DNA of 64,000 nucleotides from contig JACYUE010000001.1 in NCBI GenBank assembly GCA_014841595.1, positions 1,166,996-1,230,995 on the forward strand. The letters are read 5' to 3'. The DNA is from Oxalobacteraceae sp. CFBP 8761 (GTDB lineage Bacteria > Pseudomonadota > Gammaproteobacteria > Burkholderiales > Burkholderiaceae_D). The notes beneath the pieces were generated by a model that made no database searches, was not told where the DNA came from, and saw nothing but the letters and a program-made list of their open reading frames with translations. The position numbers and the translations under genes are program-made. Of the stretch, positions 27,807 to 37,569 are shown in pieces; within the stretch, counting starts at the first letter, position 1; the number at the start of each line of letters is the position of its first letter.

Positions 27807-29693
27807 ATGCGCCAACCGAGCCAATTCTCCCTGCTGACCCAGCGCCGTTTCGCGCCCTTTTTCTGGACCCAGTTCCTGGGCGCGTTCAACGATAACCTGT
27901 TCAAGACGGCACTCCTGGTCGTGATGACCTACGACGCGCTGAACTGGACGACGCTTGACCCCTCGCTGATCAACAACCTGATCCCCGGCCTGTTCATCCT
28001 GCCGTACGTTGTGTTCTCCGCCACGGCCGGCCAGCTCGCCGACAAGTTCGACAAGGCCCGGCTCGCTCGCATCGTCAAGATCGCCGAGATCGCAATCATG
28101 CTCGTGGCCGGTATCGGCTGGATGACGCACAATCTGTGGCTGCTCATCGCGGCCGTGATTGGCATGGGCATGCACTCGACGCTGTTCGGGCCCGTCAAGT
28201 ACGCCTACCTGCCGCAAAACCTGAAGCCCGATGAGCTGGTTGGGGGCAATGGCGTCGTCGAGATGGGGACGTTCGTCGGCATCCTGCTGGGCGAAGTGGC
28301 CGGCGCGGTGCTCGTTGGCAGGCCGAACGGCATCATGCTGGTGGCCGGCGCCACGCTGTTCTTCGCCGTACTGGGCCTGCTGGCGAGCTGGCGCATCCCG
28401 CCGTCGCCGGCGCCGGTGCCCGAGCTGCGCATCAGCCGCAATATCATTGCCGAGTCGTGGCGCAATCTGGCGTTCTCACGCAAGAACCGCACCGTGTTCC
28501 TGTCGATGCTCGGCAACTCGTGGTTCTGGTTCTATGGCGCGCTGCTGCTGGCCCAGTTCCCCGTGTTTTCCAAGGATTACCTGCGCGGTGACCACAGCGT
28601 GTTCGTGCTGCTCCTGACCGTGTTCTCGCTCGGCATCGGCGCCGGCTCGCTGCTGTGCGAACGCCTGTCGGGCCACAAGGTCGAGATCGGTCTGGTGCCG
28701 TTCGGCTCGATCGGCTTGTCGGTGTTTGGTATCGACCTGTATTTCGCCAGCTCGGGCTTCACTGCTGGCACGGCAATCGTCGACTGGCTGGCGCTGCTGG
28801 GCCAGCCGGGCGCCTTGCGCATCCTGTTCGACCTCGTGATGATCGGCGTATTTGGAGGCCTGTTCATCGTGCCGCTGTTCGCGCTGATCCAGACGCGCTG
28901 CGACCAGAAACACGTCTCGCGCACGATCGCCGGCATGAACATCCTGAATGCGATCTTCATGGTGGCCTCGGCCGGCGTGGCGATCCTGCTGCTGGGGCAG
29001 GGCTTTTCGATTCCGGAACTGTTCCTGACCACGGCGCTGCTCAATGTGGTGGTGGCAATCTACATCTTCTCGCTGGTGCCGGAATTCCTGATGCGCTTCC
29101 TGGCCTGGATCCTGATCCATACCGTGTACCGTGTCCGCATGATCGACACCTCGCACATCCCGGCTGACGGCCCGGCGGTGCTGGTCTGCAACCACGTGAG
29201 CTACGTCGATGCGATCGTCATCAACGCAGCCAGCCCGCGCCCGATCCGCTTCGTGATGGACCATCGCATCTTCAAGACACCGTTCCTGCGCTGGATTTTC
29301 CGCGCCGTCAATGCGATCCCGATCGCGCCAGCCAAGGAGGACCCGTGGACGATGGAAAAGGCCTTTGTCGACATCGCCCACGCGCTGCATGACGGCGAGC
29401 TTGTCTGCATCTTCCCGGAAGGGCGCCTGACCAAGACGGGCGAGATGAGCGAGTTCAGAAGCGGCATTACCAAGATCGTCGAACGCAACAAGGTGCCGGT
29501 GATCCCGATGGCGCTGCGCGGCCTGTGGGGCAGCTGGTTCACGCGCGACCAGGGCAACCTGTTCGGCCGGCGCATCGCGCGCGGCATGCGCTCGCAACTG
29601 TCGCTGGCGGTGGGCACGCCAATTGCACCGGAGCTGGCGACACCGGAATATCTGCAGCAGCAGGTAATGACGTTGCGTGGGGACTGGAAGTAA
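27807..29693 (+). CDS. MFS lysophospholipid transporter-acyltransferase fusion (LplT-PlsC type)
   Basis: 628 aa. The N-terminal MFS domain of about 11-12 TM helices opens with FWTQFLGAFNDNLFKTALLV, typical of LplT. The C-terminal glycerolipid acyltransferase domain (from about residue 430) has the catalytic HX4D as CNHVSYVDAI and FPEGRLTKTG. Such fusions flip lysophospholipids inward and re-acylate them; they lack the acyl-ACP synthetase domain of full Aas. Preceded by a 228-nt gap without clear genes and followed by tRNA-Pro. Confidence 0.9.
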   Translation: MRQPSQFSLLTQRRFAPFFWTQFLGAFNDNLFKTALLVVMTYDALNWTTLDPSLINNLIPGLFILPYVVFSATAGQLADKFDKARLARIVKIAEIAIMLVAGIGWMTHNLWLLIAAVIGMGMHSTLFGPVKYAYLPQNLKPDELVGGNGVVEMGTFVGILLGEVAGAVLVGRPNGIMLVAGATLFFAVLGLLASWRIPPSPAPVPELRISRNIIAESWRNLAFSRKNRTVFLSMLGNSWFWFYGALLLAQFPVFSKDYLRGDHSVFVLLLTVFSLGIGAGSLLCERLSGHKVEIGLVPFGSIGLSVFGIDLYFASSGFTAGTAIVDWLALLGQPGALRILFDLVMIGVFGGLFIVPLFALIQTRCDQKHVSRTIAGMNILNAIFMVASAGVAILLLGQGFSIPELFLTTALLNVVVAIYIFSLVPEFLMRFLAWILIHTVYRVRMIDTSHIPADGPAVLVCNHVSYVDAIVINAASPRPIRFVMDHRIFKTPFLRWIFRAVNAIPIAPAKEDPWTMEKAFVDIAHALHDGELVCIFPEGRLTKTGEMSEFRSGITKIVERNKVPVIPMALRGLWGSWFTRDQGNLFGRRIARGMRSQLSLAVGTPIAPELATPEYLQQQVMTLRGDWK

Positions 29694-29775
29694 GCAGAAA
29701 CAAGCGGAAATCAGCGCCGGGGCATACCGCCGGGATGGGTATGGCAAAAGCGCAAGATTTTTTTTGTGGCTCTGA

Positions 29776-29781
29776 TATAAT
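29776..29781 (+). promoter_or_regulatory. -10 box of tRNA-Pro
   Basis: Perfect TATAAT ending 11 nt before the mature tRNA 5' end. The -35 region is obscured by a T8 run and has no good match. Confidence 0.55.
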
Positions 29782-29792
29782 TATTGACTAGT

Positions 29793-29869
<77 letters not shown>

Positions 29870-29885
29870 ATAGAATCAACGAGTC

Positions 29886-29912
29886 AGGCCAGCCGAGAGG
29901 TTGGCCTTTTTC
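29886..29912 (+). terminator. Terminator after tRNA-Pro
   Basis: AGGCCA and TGGCCT form a 6-bp stem with a 10-nt loop, followed by T5, 17 nt after the tRNA. Confidence 0.65.
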
Positions 29913-30125
29913 GTTTCTGAAGCTTTTCCCTTCCTGCGAAATACTATTGCACAGCATTGGTCGCCGCCGGCGCGCTGTCAGCCGGCCAGCGCACGAACAG
30001 TCGGTGTGAGTATGATTTCCCAGGGCTGGCCAAAATGGAAAAGGCTGCTCGATAATGAGCAGCCTGAAGAAATAAATCATGCCAGCGCTATTTGCAGCCG
30101 CCAGCCGATAGGTAACAAGCGTTAC

Positions 30126-30722
30126 TTACACGCTGTGCTGTTTCTTGCGACGGTTCATTCCGACACCCAATAAACCGATTCCGAGCAAGGCGACGGATGC
30201 AGGCTCAGGAACTTCCGAGACATTGGCGAAAACAAAACTTACATCATTGTAATTAAAGTCACCGCCATTATTCAGATCTTCGAAAGCGACATAGGTCCCG
30301 GCGATCATATTTGCATCACCAGCGTAGTTATATGAATAGACATGGTTGACCGAGTCGCTATTCAGGCTGGTTTGGGAATACCACGGCCCAACATTGCCTG
30401 GTACAAGATTCTTGAGAACGAATACCAGGACGTCGCCTTGAACAACAGGCCCGAAGTTGAATGAATCACCATATGCCGATGTCTGATTATTCAGTCCATA
30501 AACGCCGGTTGCTACACCATTAACAAGCATGGACACTTCATTCGTGTAATTCGCTGTCGAGCCGGCAAAATAGCCCGTTACAATACCGGTGGATGTCGCA
30601 ACAAATGTATACGGCTGAGCGTTTTGCGTACCTGCAGGTGAATATGGGATTGGCGCTGCCTGAGCGGCACCGCACGTTACCAACGCAGCTGCCACTGACA
30701 GTTTAGCAAACATGTTTTTCAT
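30126..30722 (-). CDS. PEP-CTERM sorting domain protein
   Basis: 198 aa exported protein. The signal peptide MKNMFAKLSVAAALVTCGAA is followed by a beta-rich, Asn/Tyr/Ser-rich domain with acidic DLNNGGDFNYNDVSF near residue 155, like Ca-binding DUF4114-type tracts. The sorting tail is VPEPASVALLGIGLLGVG followed by a basic end. PEP-CTERM proteins are processed by exosortase and usually go to the cell surface or exopolysaccharide; no exosortase is in this window. Codon and base composition are much more AT-rich than neighbours, suggesting acquisition. Confidence 0.9.
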   Translation of the reverse strand: MKNMFAKLSVAAALVTCGAAQAAPIPYSPAGTQNAQPYTFVATSTGIVTGYFAGSTANYTNEVSMLVNGVATGVYGLNNQTSAYGDSFNFGPVVQGDVLVFVLKNLVPGNVGPWYSQTSLNSDSVNHVYSYNYAGDANMIAGTYVAFEDLNNGGDFNYNDVSFVFANVSEVPEPASVALLGIGLLGVGMNRRKKQHSV

Positions 30723-31091
30723 TATATTTCCCCAGTTGTTGGATGAGCTTTTTTAGTAAGCAATAACCGGGCCATATCAATAAAATCCTTAGTTAACAAC
30801 TGCTTGTAAATACACCATTTATAAAATCGGTAGTTGTGTAAATTTTACCGACAAACACAATGAAAATTTATTTCATTTAGTAAATTATGGTTAATTGAAT
30901 GAATCTTCATGATTGTTTCAACCTGTCGCTATGAGTGTCCCCGGAAAATGAACGTCTGTACCACACTGCGGAAAAGAATGACGGCGGTTCGATTGACGCC
31001 GTGGCCAAAGCCCTGCATCGCGCGCAGCCCTGGCCGCTGATGAACCGTCAGCTAGTCCGGTCGAGTTGCCCCAAGCTTTCTCTGTGTCAAT
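30723..31091. other. AT-rich intergenic region
   Basis: 369 nt without a convincing gene. The part next to the PEP-CTERM gene (30723-30930) is strongly AT-rich and probably holds its promoter, but no unambiguous boxes stand out. From about 30935 composition returns to GC-rich; an open frame there contains AVAKALHRAQPWPLM, faintly like a relic of a recombinase-associated phage gene, too short to call. Confidence 0.5.
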
Positions 31092-32372
31092 TCACGGCAC
31101 CTTTGCGACGCCATCGCCAAGCCAGTACCGGTCAATGTCTCGCAAGCCCCAATCTGCAGCGTTCTCGCATCCAACGATGGCATCGCGCGCGCCCGGTGCC
31201 CCTAGGTCGATCAGCTCCGGCCGGATATAAGTCCGTGCACGGATCGAAAAGAACACCTTGATCTTGGGCAGCAGCAGCGATTTGCCGCAGGGCTGTTCCG
31301 CAACGACGCCGAGGCGGCCCGATTGCAGGCGCACCAGCGTGCCTACGGGATAGATGCCGAGGCACTTGACGAAGGCGGCAAACACCGCCTCGTCGAATTG
31401 CCCGGCGCGCGCCCATTCGGCCATGCGCCGCAGCGAATCGGCCGGGCACCAGCCGGCCTTGTAGGGTCGGTTCGACGTGATGGCGTCGTACACATCGCAG
31501 ACTGCGCCCATGCGCGCATACAGGCCCAGATCGTCACCCGACAACCGATGCGGATAGCCCCGACCGTCCGGGCGCTCATGGTGGTGCAGGCATACTTCCA
31601 GTGCAACCGGACCGACACCGGGCGAAGCCAGCAGCATGGCGTGGCCCTTGGCCGGATGGCCGCGCACGACGCAAAACTCGTCTTCGGTCAGGCTGCCCGG
31701 TTTATTGAGCACCTCGGCCGGGACGGCCATCTTGCCGACATCATGCAGCAGGCCGGCCAGGCCCAGTTCGCGCGCGAGATGGTCGTCGAGACCCAGCTGG
31801 CGCGCGAGCGCGATCATCAGCGCGCAGACTGCCACCGAATGCATGTACGTGTAGTTGTCGGCGGTCTTCAGGCGCGCCAGGCCGATCAGTGCGCCGGGGT
31901 TGCGCAGCACCGAGGCGGCGATGGATTCGACCATCGGCATGGCGTCGCGCACCTCGACCGCGCAGCCCATGCGCGCCTCGTTGAACATGTCGAACAGGGC
32001 GCGCTTCGACTGGTCGAGCAGCACGGCGGCGCGGCCGAGTTCGTCGTCCATCGTGGCGCGTGGAGCAGGGCGGAAGCGAAACACCGTGGCGTCTGCAGTG
32101 CCCGGTGCTGCCGGCGCCGTGGCGCTCGCCTCCGGCGCGGGTTCGACATCGAGTCCGCGCTCGGTATCGATCCAGGCTTCGGTGGCGCGACTGGTCGCGA
32201 TGCGCCCGAGTTGCGCCGCCGATTCGATCAGGAAGGACGATTGCCAGAATGGCGTGTCGATCCACGAGCAGCATAGTTGTTCTACATACATTCCTGGCCG
32301 TAACTGCTTGATGGCGACTTTCTTCAGACCGGCACGCGGGACCGGCGGGGCTTGCCGACCACTCCCGATCAT
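31092..32372 (-). CDS. HD-GYP domain protein (c-di-GMP phosphodiesterase)
   Basis: 426 aa. The N-terminal DUF3391-type domain ([19 protein letters not shown]) is followed by a linker and an HD-GYP domain at about residues 165-330 with [23 protein letters not shown] and [13 protein letters not shown]. These residues are the metal and substrate ligands for c-di-GMP hydrolysis. Its ATG overlaps the stop of the upstream chemoreceptor gene by 4 nt, so the two are translationally coupled. Confidence 0.93.
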   Translation of the reverse strand: MIGSGRQAPPVPRAGLKKVAIKQLRPGMYVEQLCCSWIDTPFWQSSFLIESAAQLGRIATSRATEAWIDTERGLDVEPAPEASATAPAAPGTADATVFRFRPAPRATMDDELGRAAVLLDQSKRALFDMFNEARMGCAVEVRDAMPMVESIAASVLRNPGALIGLARLKTADNYTYMHSVAVCALMIALARQLGLDDHLARELGLAGLLHDVGKMAVPAEVLNKPGSLTEDEFCVVRGHPAKGHAMLLASPGVGPVALEVCLHHHERPDGRGYPHRLSGDDLGLYARMGAVCDVYDAITSNRPYKAGWCPADSLRRMAEWARAGQFDEAVFAAFVKCLGIYPVGTLVRLQSGRLGVVAEQPCGKSLLLPKIKVFFSIRARTYIRPELIDLGAPGARDAIVGCENAADWGLRDIDRYWLGDGVAKVP

Positions 32373-34033
32373 GGCACGGCCAGTTGCAGCGCGGCGGCGC
32401 GGGTGACGCCCGCAGAACGGCGGGGCGGCGTTGCTGGCATGGACGCTGGCGCTGCACTACGGGCCAGCTTGAACACGGCCAGCGCCTGCACCACCTTGAG
32501 CGTTTGTTCCTGCAGGGCGGCGGCGGCGGCGGCCGATTGCTCCACCAGGGCGGCGTTCTGCTGGGTCACGCCGTCCATTTGCGTGACGGCGTCATTGACC
32601 TGGCCAATGCCCGCGACCTGTTCGCGCGAAGCGGAGGCGATTTCGTTCATCAGGCCGCTGACCTTGCGCACGGCGGCCTGCACCTGCTGGGTCGTTTCCC
32701 CGGCGCGCACGGCGAGGGCGGCGCCGGCCTCGACTTTGCTGATCGAGGCGGCGATCAGTCGCTTGATTTCCTGCGCCGAGTTGTTGCTGCGCTGGGCCAG
32801 ATTGCGCACTTCGCTGGCGACGACGGCAAACCCGCGCCCCTGCTCGCCCGCACGGGCCGCTTCGACGGCGGCGTTCAGGGCGAGGATATTGGTCTGGAAG
32901 GCGATGCCTTCGATGATGCCGATGATGTCGCCGATCTTGCGCGACGCCTCCGAGATCTCGTCCATCGTGGCAATCACTTCGCCGACGATGAGACCACCGC
33001 TCACGGCCGTGCCGTCAGCGGCCTCGGCCATGGTGCTGGCCTGGCCAACGCTGGCGCTGTTCTGCTGGACGGTCGATGCCAGTTCTTCCATGCTCGACGC
33101 GGTCTCTTCGAGCGCCGAGGCCTGGGACTCGGTACGCCCTGACAGATCCATGTTGCCGGTCGCGATCTCCGCAGTCGCCACGCTGATTTGCTGGAAGTTG
33201 GTGCGTACATCGCCCACGATGGATTGCAGGTTGACGCGTAGCTGGTGCATGGCCCGCATCAACTGACCCATTTCGTCTTGCCGGTTGCTGCTGAAATTCA
33301 CGCTCAGGTCGCCGCCCGCCATGGTCTGGCAAGCCTGTCGCGCTACTTCCATCGGCCGCAGCAGGGTCGCGTGTAACGCGTACCAAAAGTAGAGCAACGA
33401 CACGCCAGCGGCCCCGGTCAATATGCCGAGCGGGGTTTCGAGGTGGGGAAACCGTACTGCGCCGTCGAGCAGGTGAAAGCCCATCAACAGCAGCAGCATC
33501 GCGCACTGGCCCGTCAGATTCAGCGCGATGCGGCGGCGCAGCGTCATATGGGTTGCGGCCGCCAGCCAGCCGCGTAGTCCGGTCGCGCGCACCATGCCTT
33601 GCTGAAGACGGATATTACCGGCGGTACCCGCCTTGAGGTTGCGATAGAGTTCGGCAGCCGCCGTGATCTGGGCCCGCGTCGGCTTCGTGCGCACCGACAT
33701 GTAGCCGACGGCCTTGCCGTTTTCCATGACCGGAGTGGCGTTGGCCATCACCCAGTAGGCGTCGCCGTTCTTGCAACGGTTCTTGACCATGCCCGTCCAG
33801 GACCGGCCCGAGCGAATGGTGGCCCACATATCGGCAAACGCCTCGACCGGCATGTCGGGATGGCGCAGGATGTTCTGGGGCGCGCCGATCAGCTCTTCTT
33901 CGGTGTAGCCACTGATGGCGATGAAGTACGTGTTCGCGTACGTGATGTTGCCTTGCAAATCCGTGGTTGAGACGATCGTTTCGGTGTCGCTCAGTTCGAT
34001 CTCGACATCGGTGACCGGAAAATTATTGCGCAT
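32369..34033 (-). CDS. PAS-containing methyl-accepting chemotaxis protein (Aer-like)
   Basis: 554 aa from the ATG at 34033, with AGGAG 6 nt upstream. The N-terminal PAS domain (residues about 8-115) reads [20 protein letters not shown] and LRHPDMP, as in redox-sensing Aer proteins. One or two TM helices lie near 165-210, then a HAMP-like region and the signalling domain with the conserved hairpin [20 protein letters not shown]. No C-terminal CheR-binding pentapeptide is seen. Coupling to an HD-GYP gene suggests it links energy or redox sensing with c-di-GMP. Confidence 0.92.
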   Translation of the reverse strand: MRNNFPVTDVEIELSDTETIVSTTDLQGNITYANTYFIAISGYTEEELIGAPQNILRHPDMPVEAFADMWATIRSGRSWTGMVKNRCKNGDAYWVMANATPVMENGKAVGYMSVRTKPTRAQITAAAELYRNLKAGTAGNIRLQQGMVRATGLRGWLAAATHMTLRRRIALNLTGQCAMLLLLMGFHLLDGAVRFPHLETPLGILTGAAGVSLLYFWYALHATLLRPMEVARQACQTMAGGDLSVNFSSNRQDEMGQLMRAMHQLRVNLQSIVGDVRTNFQQISVATAEIATGNMDLSGRTESQASALEETASSMEELASTVQQNSASVGQASTMAEAADGTAVSGGLIVGEVIATMDEISEASRKIGDIIGIIEGIAFQTNILALNAAVEAARAGEQGRGFAVVASEVRNLAQRSNNSAQEIKRLIAASISKVEAGAALAVRAGETTQQVQAAVRKVSGLMNEIASASREQVAGIGQVNDAVTQMDGVTQQNAALVEQSAAAAAALQEQTLKVVQALAVFKLARSAAPASMPATPPRRSAGVTRAAALQLAVP

Positions 34034-34292
34034 GACAGACTCCTGCTGGAAGGCGTGGCGGACATGGCCCACCACCTGTTTAATTCACACCAGCAACAAT
34101 TTTATGCCATCGGAAAACGAATAACTCAAATAAAACGAATAAATCGATTTATTTTCAGTGCAGTGTTGTGATTTGTCACGACGTATGTCGCCAGATGGCT
34201 TCCGTGATGCAACATGGGGGATGATCGGGGTAGCGGCATTGTTGCTGCAATCCGCGCACGTCACCGTTGTATTTTTGCCAGCCAGGTGTAGC

Positions 34293-37200
34293 ATGAGACA
34301 GATGATCCGCCTACCCACCGGAACCACCATGCGACGTCGATATGTCGAGTTCGCCATGCTGGCAGCAGCGCTGGTCTTTCTCGGCGCCAGCCTCGCTTAT
34401 CTGCAGCTGACCGAGGTGGAGCGCCTCGAGAGCAGCGAGCGGGCCCGGTTGCTGTCGCTGACCACGCTGTTGGCCAGCAATATCCAGACCGATCTCGTGG
34501 CCACCAATGTGGCGCTCGAGGGTGTAGTGCGCGATTACCTGAGCGCCCCGGATGGCGCCGTTGCCGAGGCAGAATTGGCCGGTCGTCTGTCGGCGCTTGT
34601 CGGCGCGATGCCGGGCCTGCGCACGATGATGGTGTTCGACCGCGACGGGCGGGTGCGCGCTGCCAGCCAACACGATTTGTACGGGCACGATTTTTCCCGG
34701 CGCGACTATGTGACTGCAGTGCGCCGCGCGCCCAGCAGCCGCACCCTGTACGTGGCCGAGCCGTTCCGCTCGATTCGCGGCGACCAGGTGGTGACGGTTG
34801 CGCGCATGGTGCCGGACGCAGCCGGCCGTTTCGCGGGAATGGTGCTCGCCACGCTCGATCCCGAATATTTCACCGGCCAGTTCCGCACAGCGATGTATGC
34901 GCCCGACGTCTGGGCCGTGGTGGTCCACGGTGGCGGACGGCAATTGCTGAACTATCCGCCGAAAGGAAAGATCGACGGCACCAACCTGGCGCGCACGGGT
35001 ACGTTCTACCAGCGCCACCGCAGCAGCGGCCGGGTGGCCAGCGTACTCGAAGGCCGGGTCTACACCACCGGCGGAGAGCGCGTGATGGCCATGGCCACGA
35101 TTGCGCCAGCAGCGCTGGCGATGGACTATCCGCTCGTGATTGGCCTGAGCCGCGACGCCGCCGCCGTCGCCGCGCCGCTGCGGCGCCAGGCGATGACGCT
35201 GGCCGTGCTGTTCGCCGTGCTGGCAACCGGCGCCTGCGGAGCGCTGGCGGTGGTGCAGCGCAGGCGTGCGCAGTGGGCACGCCAGGATGCCGAGCAGGCG
35301 CGTGCACGCGCTGCCATGCAGGGCGTGTATGACAGCGAAGCGCGGTTTCGCACGCTGATCGAGGATGCGCCGCTGGCCGTCGCCATCCTGCGGCACGGGC
35401 GCTTCATCTATTCCAACCCGCGCTACCGGGCCTTGCATGGCTATGGCGCGACGGACGACCTGACCGGGCTGCGCTGGCGCGCCATGATCACTGCGCCGTC
35501 GCTGGCCGGGCTGGCGCAGCACGAGGCATTGATCGAGGCCGATACCCCGGCCGAGCAGCATTTCGAGGCGATCGGCCTGGGCAAATGGGGCTCCTCCGTG
35601 CCGGTCTACAAGACCACCGCGCAGGTACGGCTGGCGGACGGCCCGGCGACCCTCGTCTTCGCGCAGGATATCTCGGCGCAAAAGAGCGCCGAGGCCGAGA
35701 TGCTGCTGGCCCGCGATGCGGCCGAGGCGGCCAGCCGCAGCAAGGCCGAGTTTTTGGCCAATATGAGCCACGAGATCCGCTCGCCGCTCAATGCCGTGCT
35801 GGGTTTCGCCTATCTGCTCGAGCAGCGCGCGATCGACGCCGAAGCCCGCAGCATGGTGCGCAACATCCGCGTGTCCGGCCAGTCGCTGCTGGCCATCGTC
35901 AATGACATCCTCGACGTGTCGAAGATCGAGGCCGGGCACATGCTCATCGAGACCGCGCCGTTCTGCCTGGGCGAGTTGCTGGAGAAGGTGGCCACCAGTA
36001 TGCGCATCGGCGCTGCCGGCAAGGACCTGCAGCTGATCGTCGACACGCCGCCGGCCGGCGTCGGCATCCTGCTCGGGGATGCGTTGCGGCTCGAGCAGGT
36101 GCTGCTCAATCTCACCGGCAATGCCGTCAAGTTCACACCCAACGGCCAGGTGGCGCTGCACTGCACGTTGCTGCGGCGCGACGGCGACGCCCTGGTGCTC
36201 CAGTTCAGCGTGCATGACACCGGCATCGGCATCGACCCGGCCGCCCAGGAGGCCATCTTCTCGCCATTCACCCAGGCCGACAGTTCCACCACGCGGCGCT
36301 TCGGTGGCACCGGCCTGGGGCTGACCATCTGCCGTCAGCTGGTTGCACTGATGGGCGGCGCGCTGGTCGTCGACAGCACGCCCGGACGCGGCAGCGTGTT
36401 CAGCTTCAGCGTGCCGCTGCAGGTGTCTACCGAAGCCAGTGCTACCGCCGTCTGCGCGGCTGCCACGCCCTCGGGCCAGACTCTGCTCGACGTCTGCGTG
36501 CTGGTTGTCGACGACAGCGACATCAATCGCGAGGTGGTCCAGCGCATCCTGCGCGACCAGGGCGCCGAGACGGTCTGCGTCGGCGATGGCCGGCAGGCGC
36601 TGGACTGGTTGCTGGCGCATCCTGAGCAGGCTGACGTCGTGTTGATGGACGTGCAGATGCCGGTCATGGACGGCATCGAGGCGACCCGGCAGCTGCGCCG
36701 CATGCCGCAGTTCGATGGCCTGCCGGTCATCGCACTGACTGCCGGGGCGTTCAAGGAACAGCAGGAGGCGGCGCTCGAGGCCGGCATGTGCCATGTGCTG
36801 AGCAAGCCATTCGATGTGCCGGCGATGCTCGCGCTGATTGCCCGCTTGTGCGGGAGCAAGGGTGGGGGCGAGGGCGGCGGCGCGGGCGCCCTGGCCGGCC
36901 CGGCGCCGGCACAGGTCGACGAAGACGCGCTCGACGTGGCTGCCGGACTCGCCCTGTGGCTGGACGGCGCGGCCTACCGCCAGTATCTGGCCCAGTTCCT
37001 CGAACTGCATGGCGACAGCGCGGCGCTGATCGGCGCCAGCCTGGCTGCCGGCCGGCCCGGCGAAGCGGCCGCGCTGGCCCACAAACTGGCCGGCGTGGCT
37101 GCCAGCCTGGCCCTGCCTGCCACGCGCGTGGCCGCGCACGAGGCCGAGCGGATGCTGTACGCCGCCATGCGCGATCCGGGCGCCGACGGTGTTGCGGTCG

Positions 37201-37511
37201 ACCTGGTGCCATTGACGCAGGTGCTGGCGCAGGCGCGGCGCGCCATCGAGCAGTACCTTGGACCGGCGCCGGCGCCGGTAGCGTCGCCCGTGGCAGCGTC
37301 ACCGGCGGTGCTGCACGCGCACCTGACCAGTCTGCTCGAAGCGCTTGACGCCGAGGCGCTGGAACAGGCCGAAGCCTGCCTGGCCACACTGGCGCCGCTG
37401 CTGCCAGCGGTGACACTCGACCGTGTGTGGAACCCGCTGCGGCGCTTCGATTTCCGCGCCGCCGAGGCCGCCGTGCGCCTTTTGACAGCGTCCGTGCCGG
37501 CAACCTTGTAA
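34293..37511 (+). CDS. Hybrid histidine kinase with PDC sensor, PAS, receiver and HPt domains
   Basis: 1072 aa from the ATG at 34293 (AGGTG just upstream); MRRRYVEF at 34329 is an alternative. TM1 is at about 15-37, a periplasmic double-Cache/PDC region at 40-290, TM2 near 305-325, PAS at 350-460. The HisKA domain has MSHEIRSPLNAVLGF with His493, then HATPase (GTGLGLTICRQL). A receiver with Asp786 (VVLMDVQMPVMDG) and a C-terminal HPt domain with His930 (LAHKLAGVAASL) follow. This is a full phosphorelay in one chain. Divergent from the chemoreceptor gene. Confidence 0.93.
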   Translation: MRQMIRLPTGTTMRRRYVEFAMLAAALVFLGASLAYLQLTEVERLESSERARLLSLTTLLASNIQTDLVATNVALEGVVRDYLSAPDGAVAEAELAGRLSALVGAMPGLRTMMVFDRDGRVRAASQHDLYGHDFSRRDYVTAVRRAPSSRTLYVAEPFRSIRGDQVVTVARMVPDAAGRFAGMVLATLDPEYFTGQFRTAMYAPDVWAVVVHGGGRQLLNYPPKGKIDGTNLARTGTFYQRHRSSGRVASVLEGRVYTTGGERVMAMATIAPAALAMDYPLVIGLSRDAAAVAAPLRRQAMTLAVLFAVLATGACGALAVVQRRRAQWARQDAEQARARAAMQGVYDSEARFRTLIEDAPLAVAILRHGRFIYSNPRYRALHGYGATDDLTGLRWRAMITAPSLAGLAQHEALIEADTPAEQHFEAIGLGKWGSSVPVYKTTAQVRLADGPATLVFAQDISAQKSAEAEMLLARDAAEAASRSKAEFLANMSHEIRSPLNAVLGFAYLLEQRAIDAEARSMVRNIRVSGQSLLAIVNDILDVSKIEAGHMLIETAPFCLGELLEKVATSMRIGAAGKDLQLIVDTPPAGVGILLGDALRLEQVLLNLTGNAVKFTPNGQVALHCTLLRRDGDALVLQFSVHDTGIGIDPAAQEAIFSPFTQADSSTTRRFGGTGLGLTICRQLVALMGGALVVDSTPGRGSVFSFSVPLQVSTEASATAVCAAATPSGQTLLDVCVLVVDDSDINREVVQRILRDQGAETVCVGDGRQALDWLLAHPEQADVVLMDVQMPVMDGIEATRQLRRMPQFDGLPVIALTAGAFKEQQEAALEAGMCHVLSKPFDVPAMLALIARLCGSKGGGEGGGAGALAGPAPAQVDEDALDVAAGLALWLDGAAYRQYLAQFLELHGDSAALIGASLAAGRPGEAAALAHKLAGVAASLALPATRVAAHEAERMLYAAMRDPGADGVAVDLVPLTQVLAQARRAIEQYLGPAPAPVASPVAASPAVLHAHLTSLLEALDAEALEQAEACLATLAPLLPAVTLDRVWNPLRRFDFRAAEAAVRLLTASVPATL

Positions 37512-37569
37512 GCGCCGGGCTGCTGGCCGTCGACAAGGCGGGCAGGGCGGGCAGGGCTTGGCCGCCCCG

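Noticed and set aside
30935..31261. 108-codon frame between the PEP-CTERM and HD-GYP genes
   Set aside because: Overlaps the end of the HD-GYP gene antisense, has no ribosome-binding site and only a faint resemblance (AVAKALHRAQPWPLM) to phage-linked proteins.
34311..37139. 942-codon open frame on the minus strand opposite the hybrid kinase
   Set aside because: Shadow of the kinase coding sequence with no recognisable motif; the + strand frame has complete HisKA, HATPase, REC and HPt motifs.
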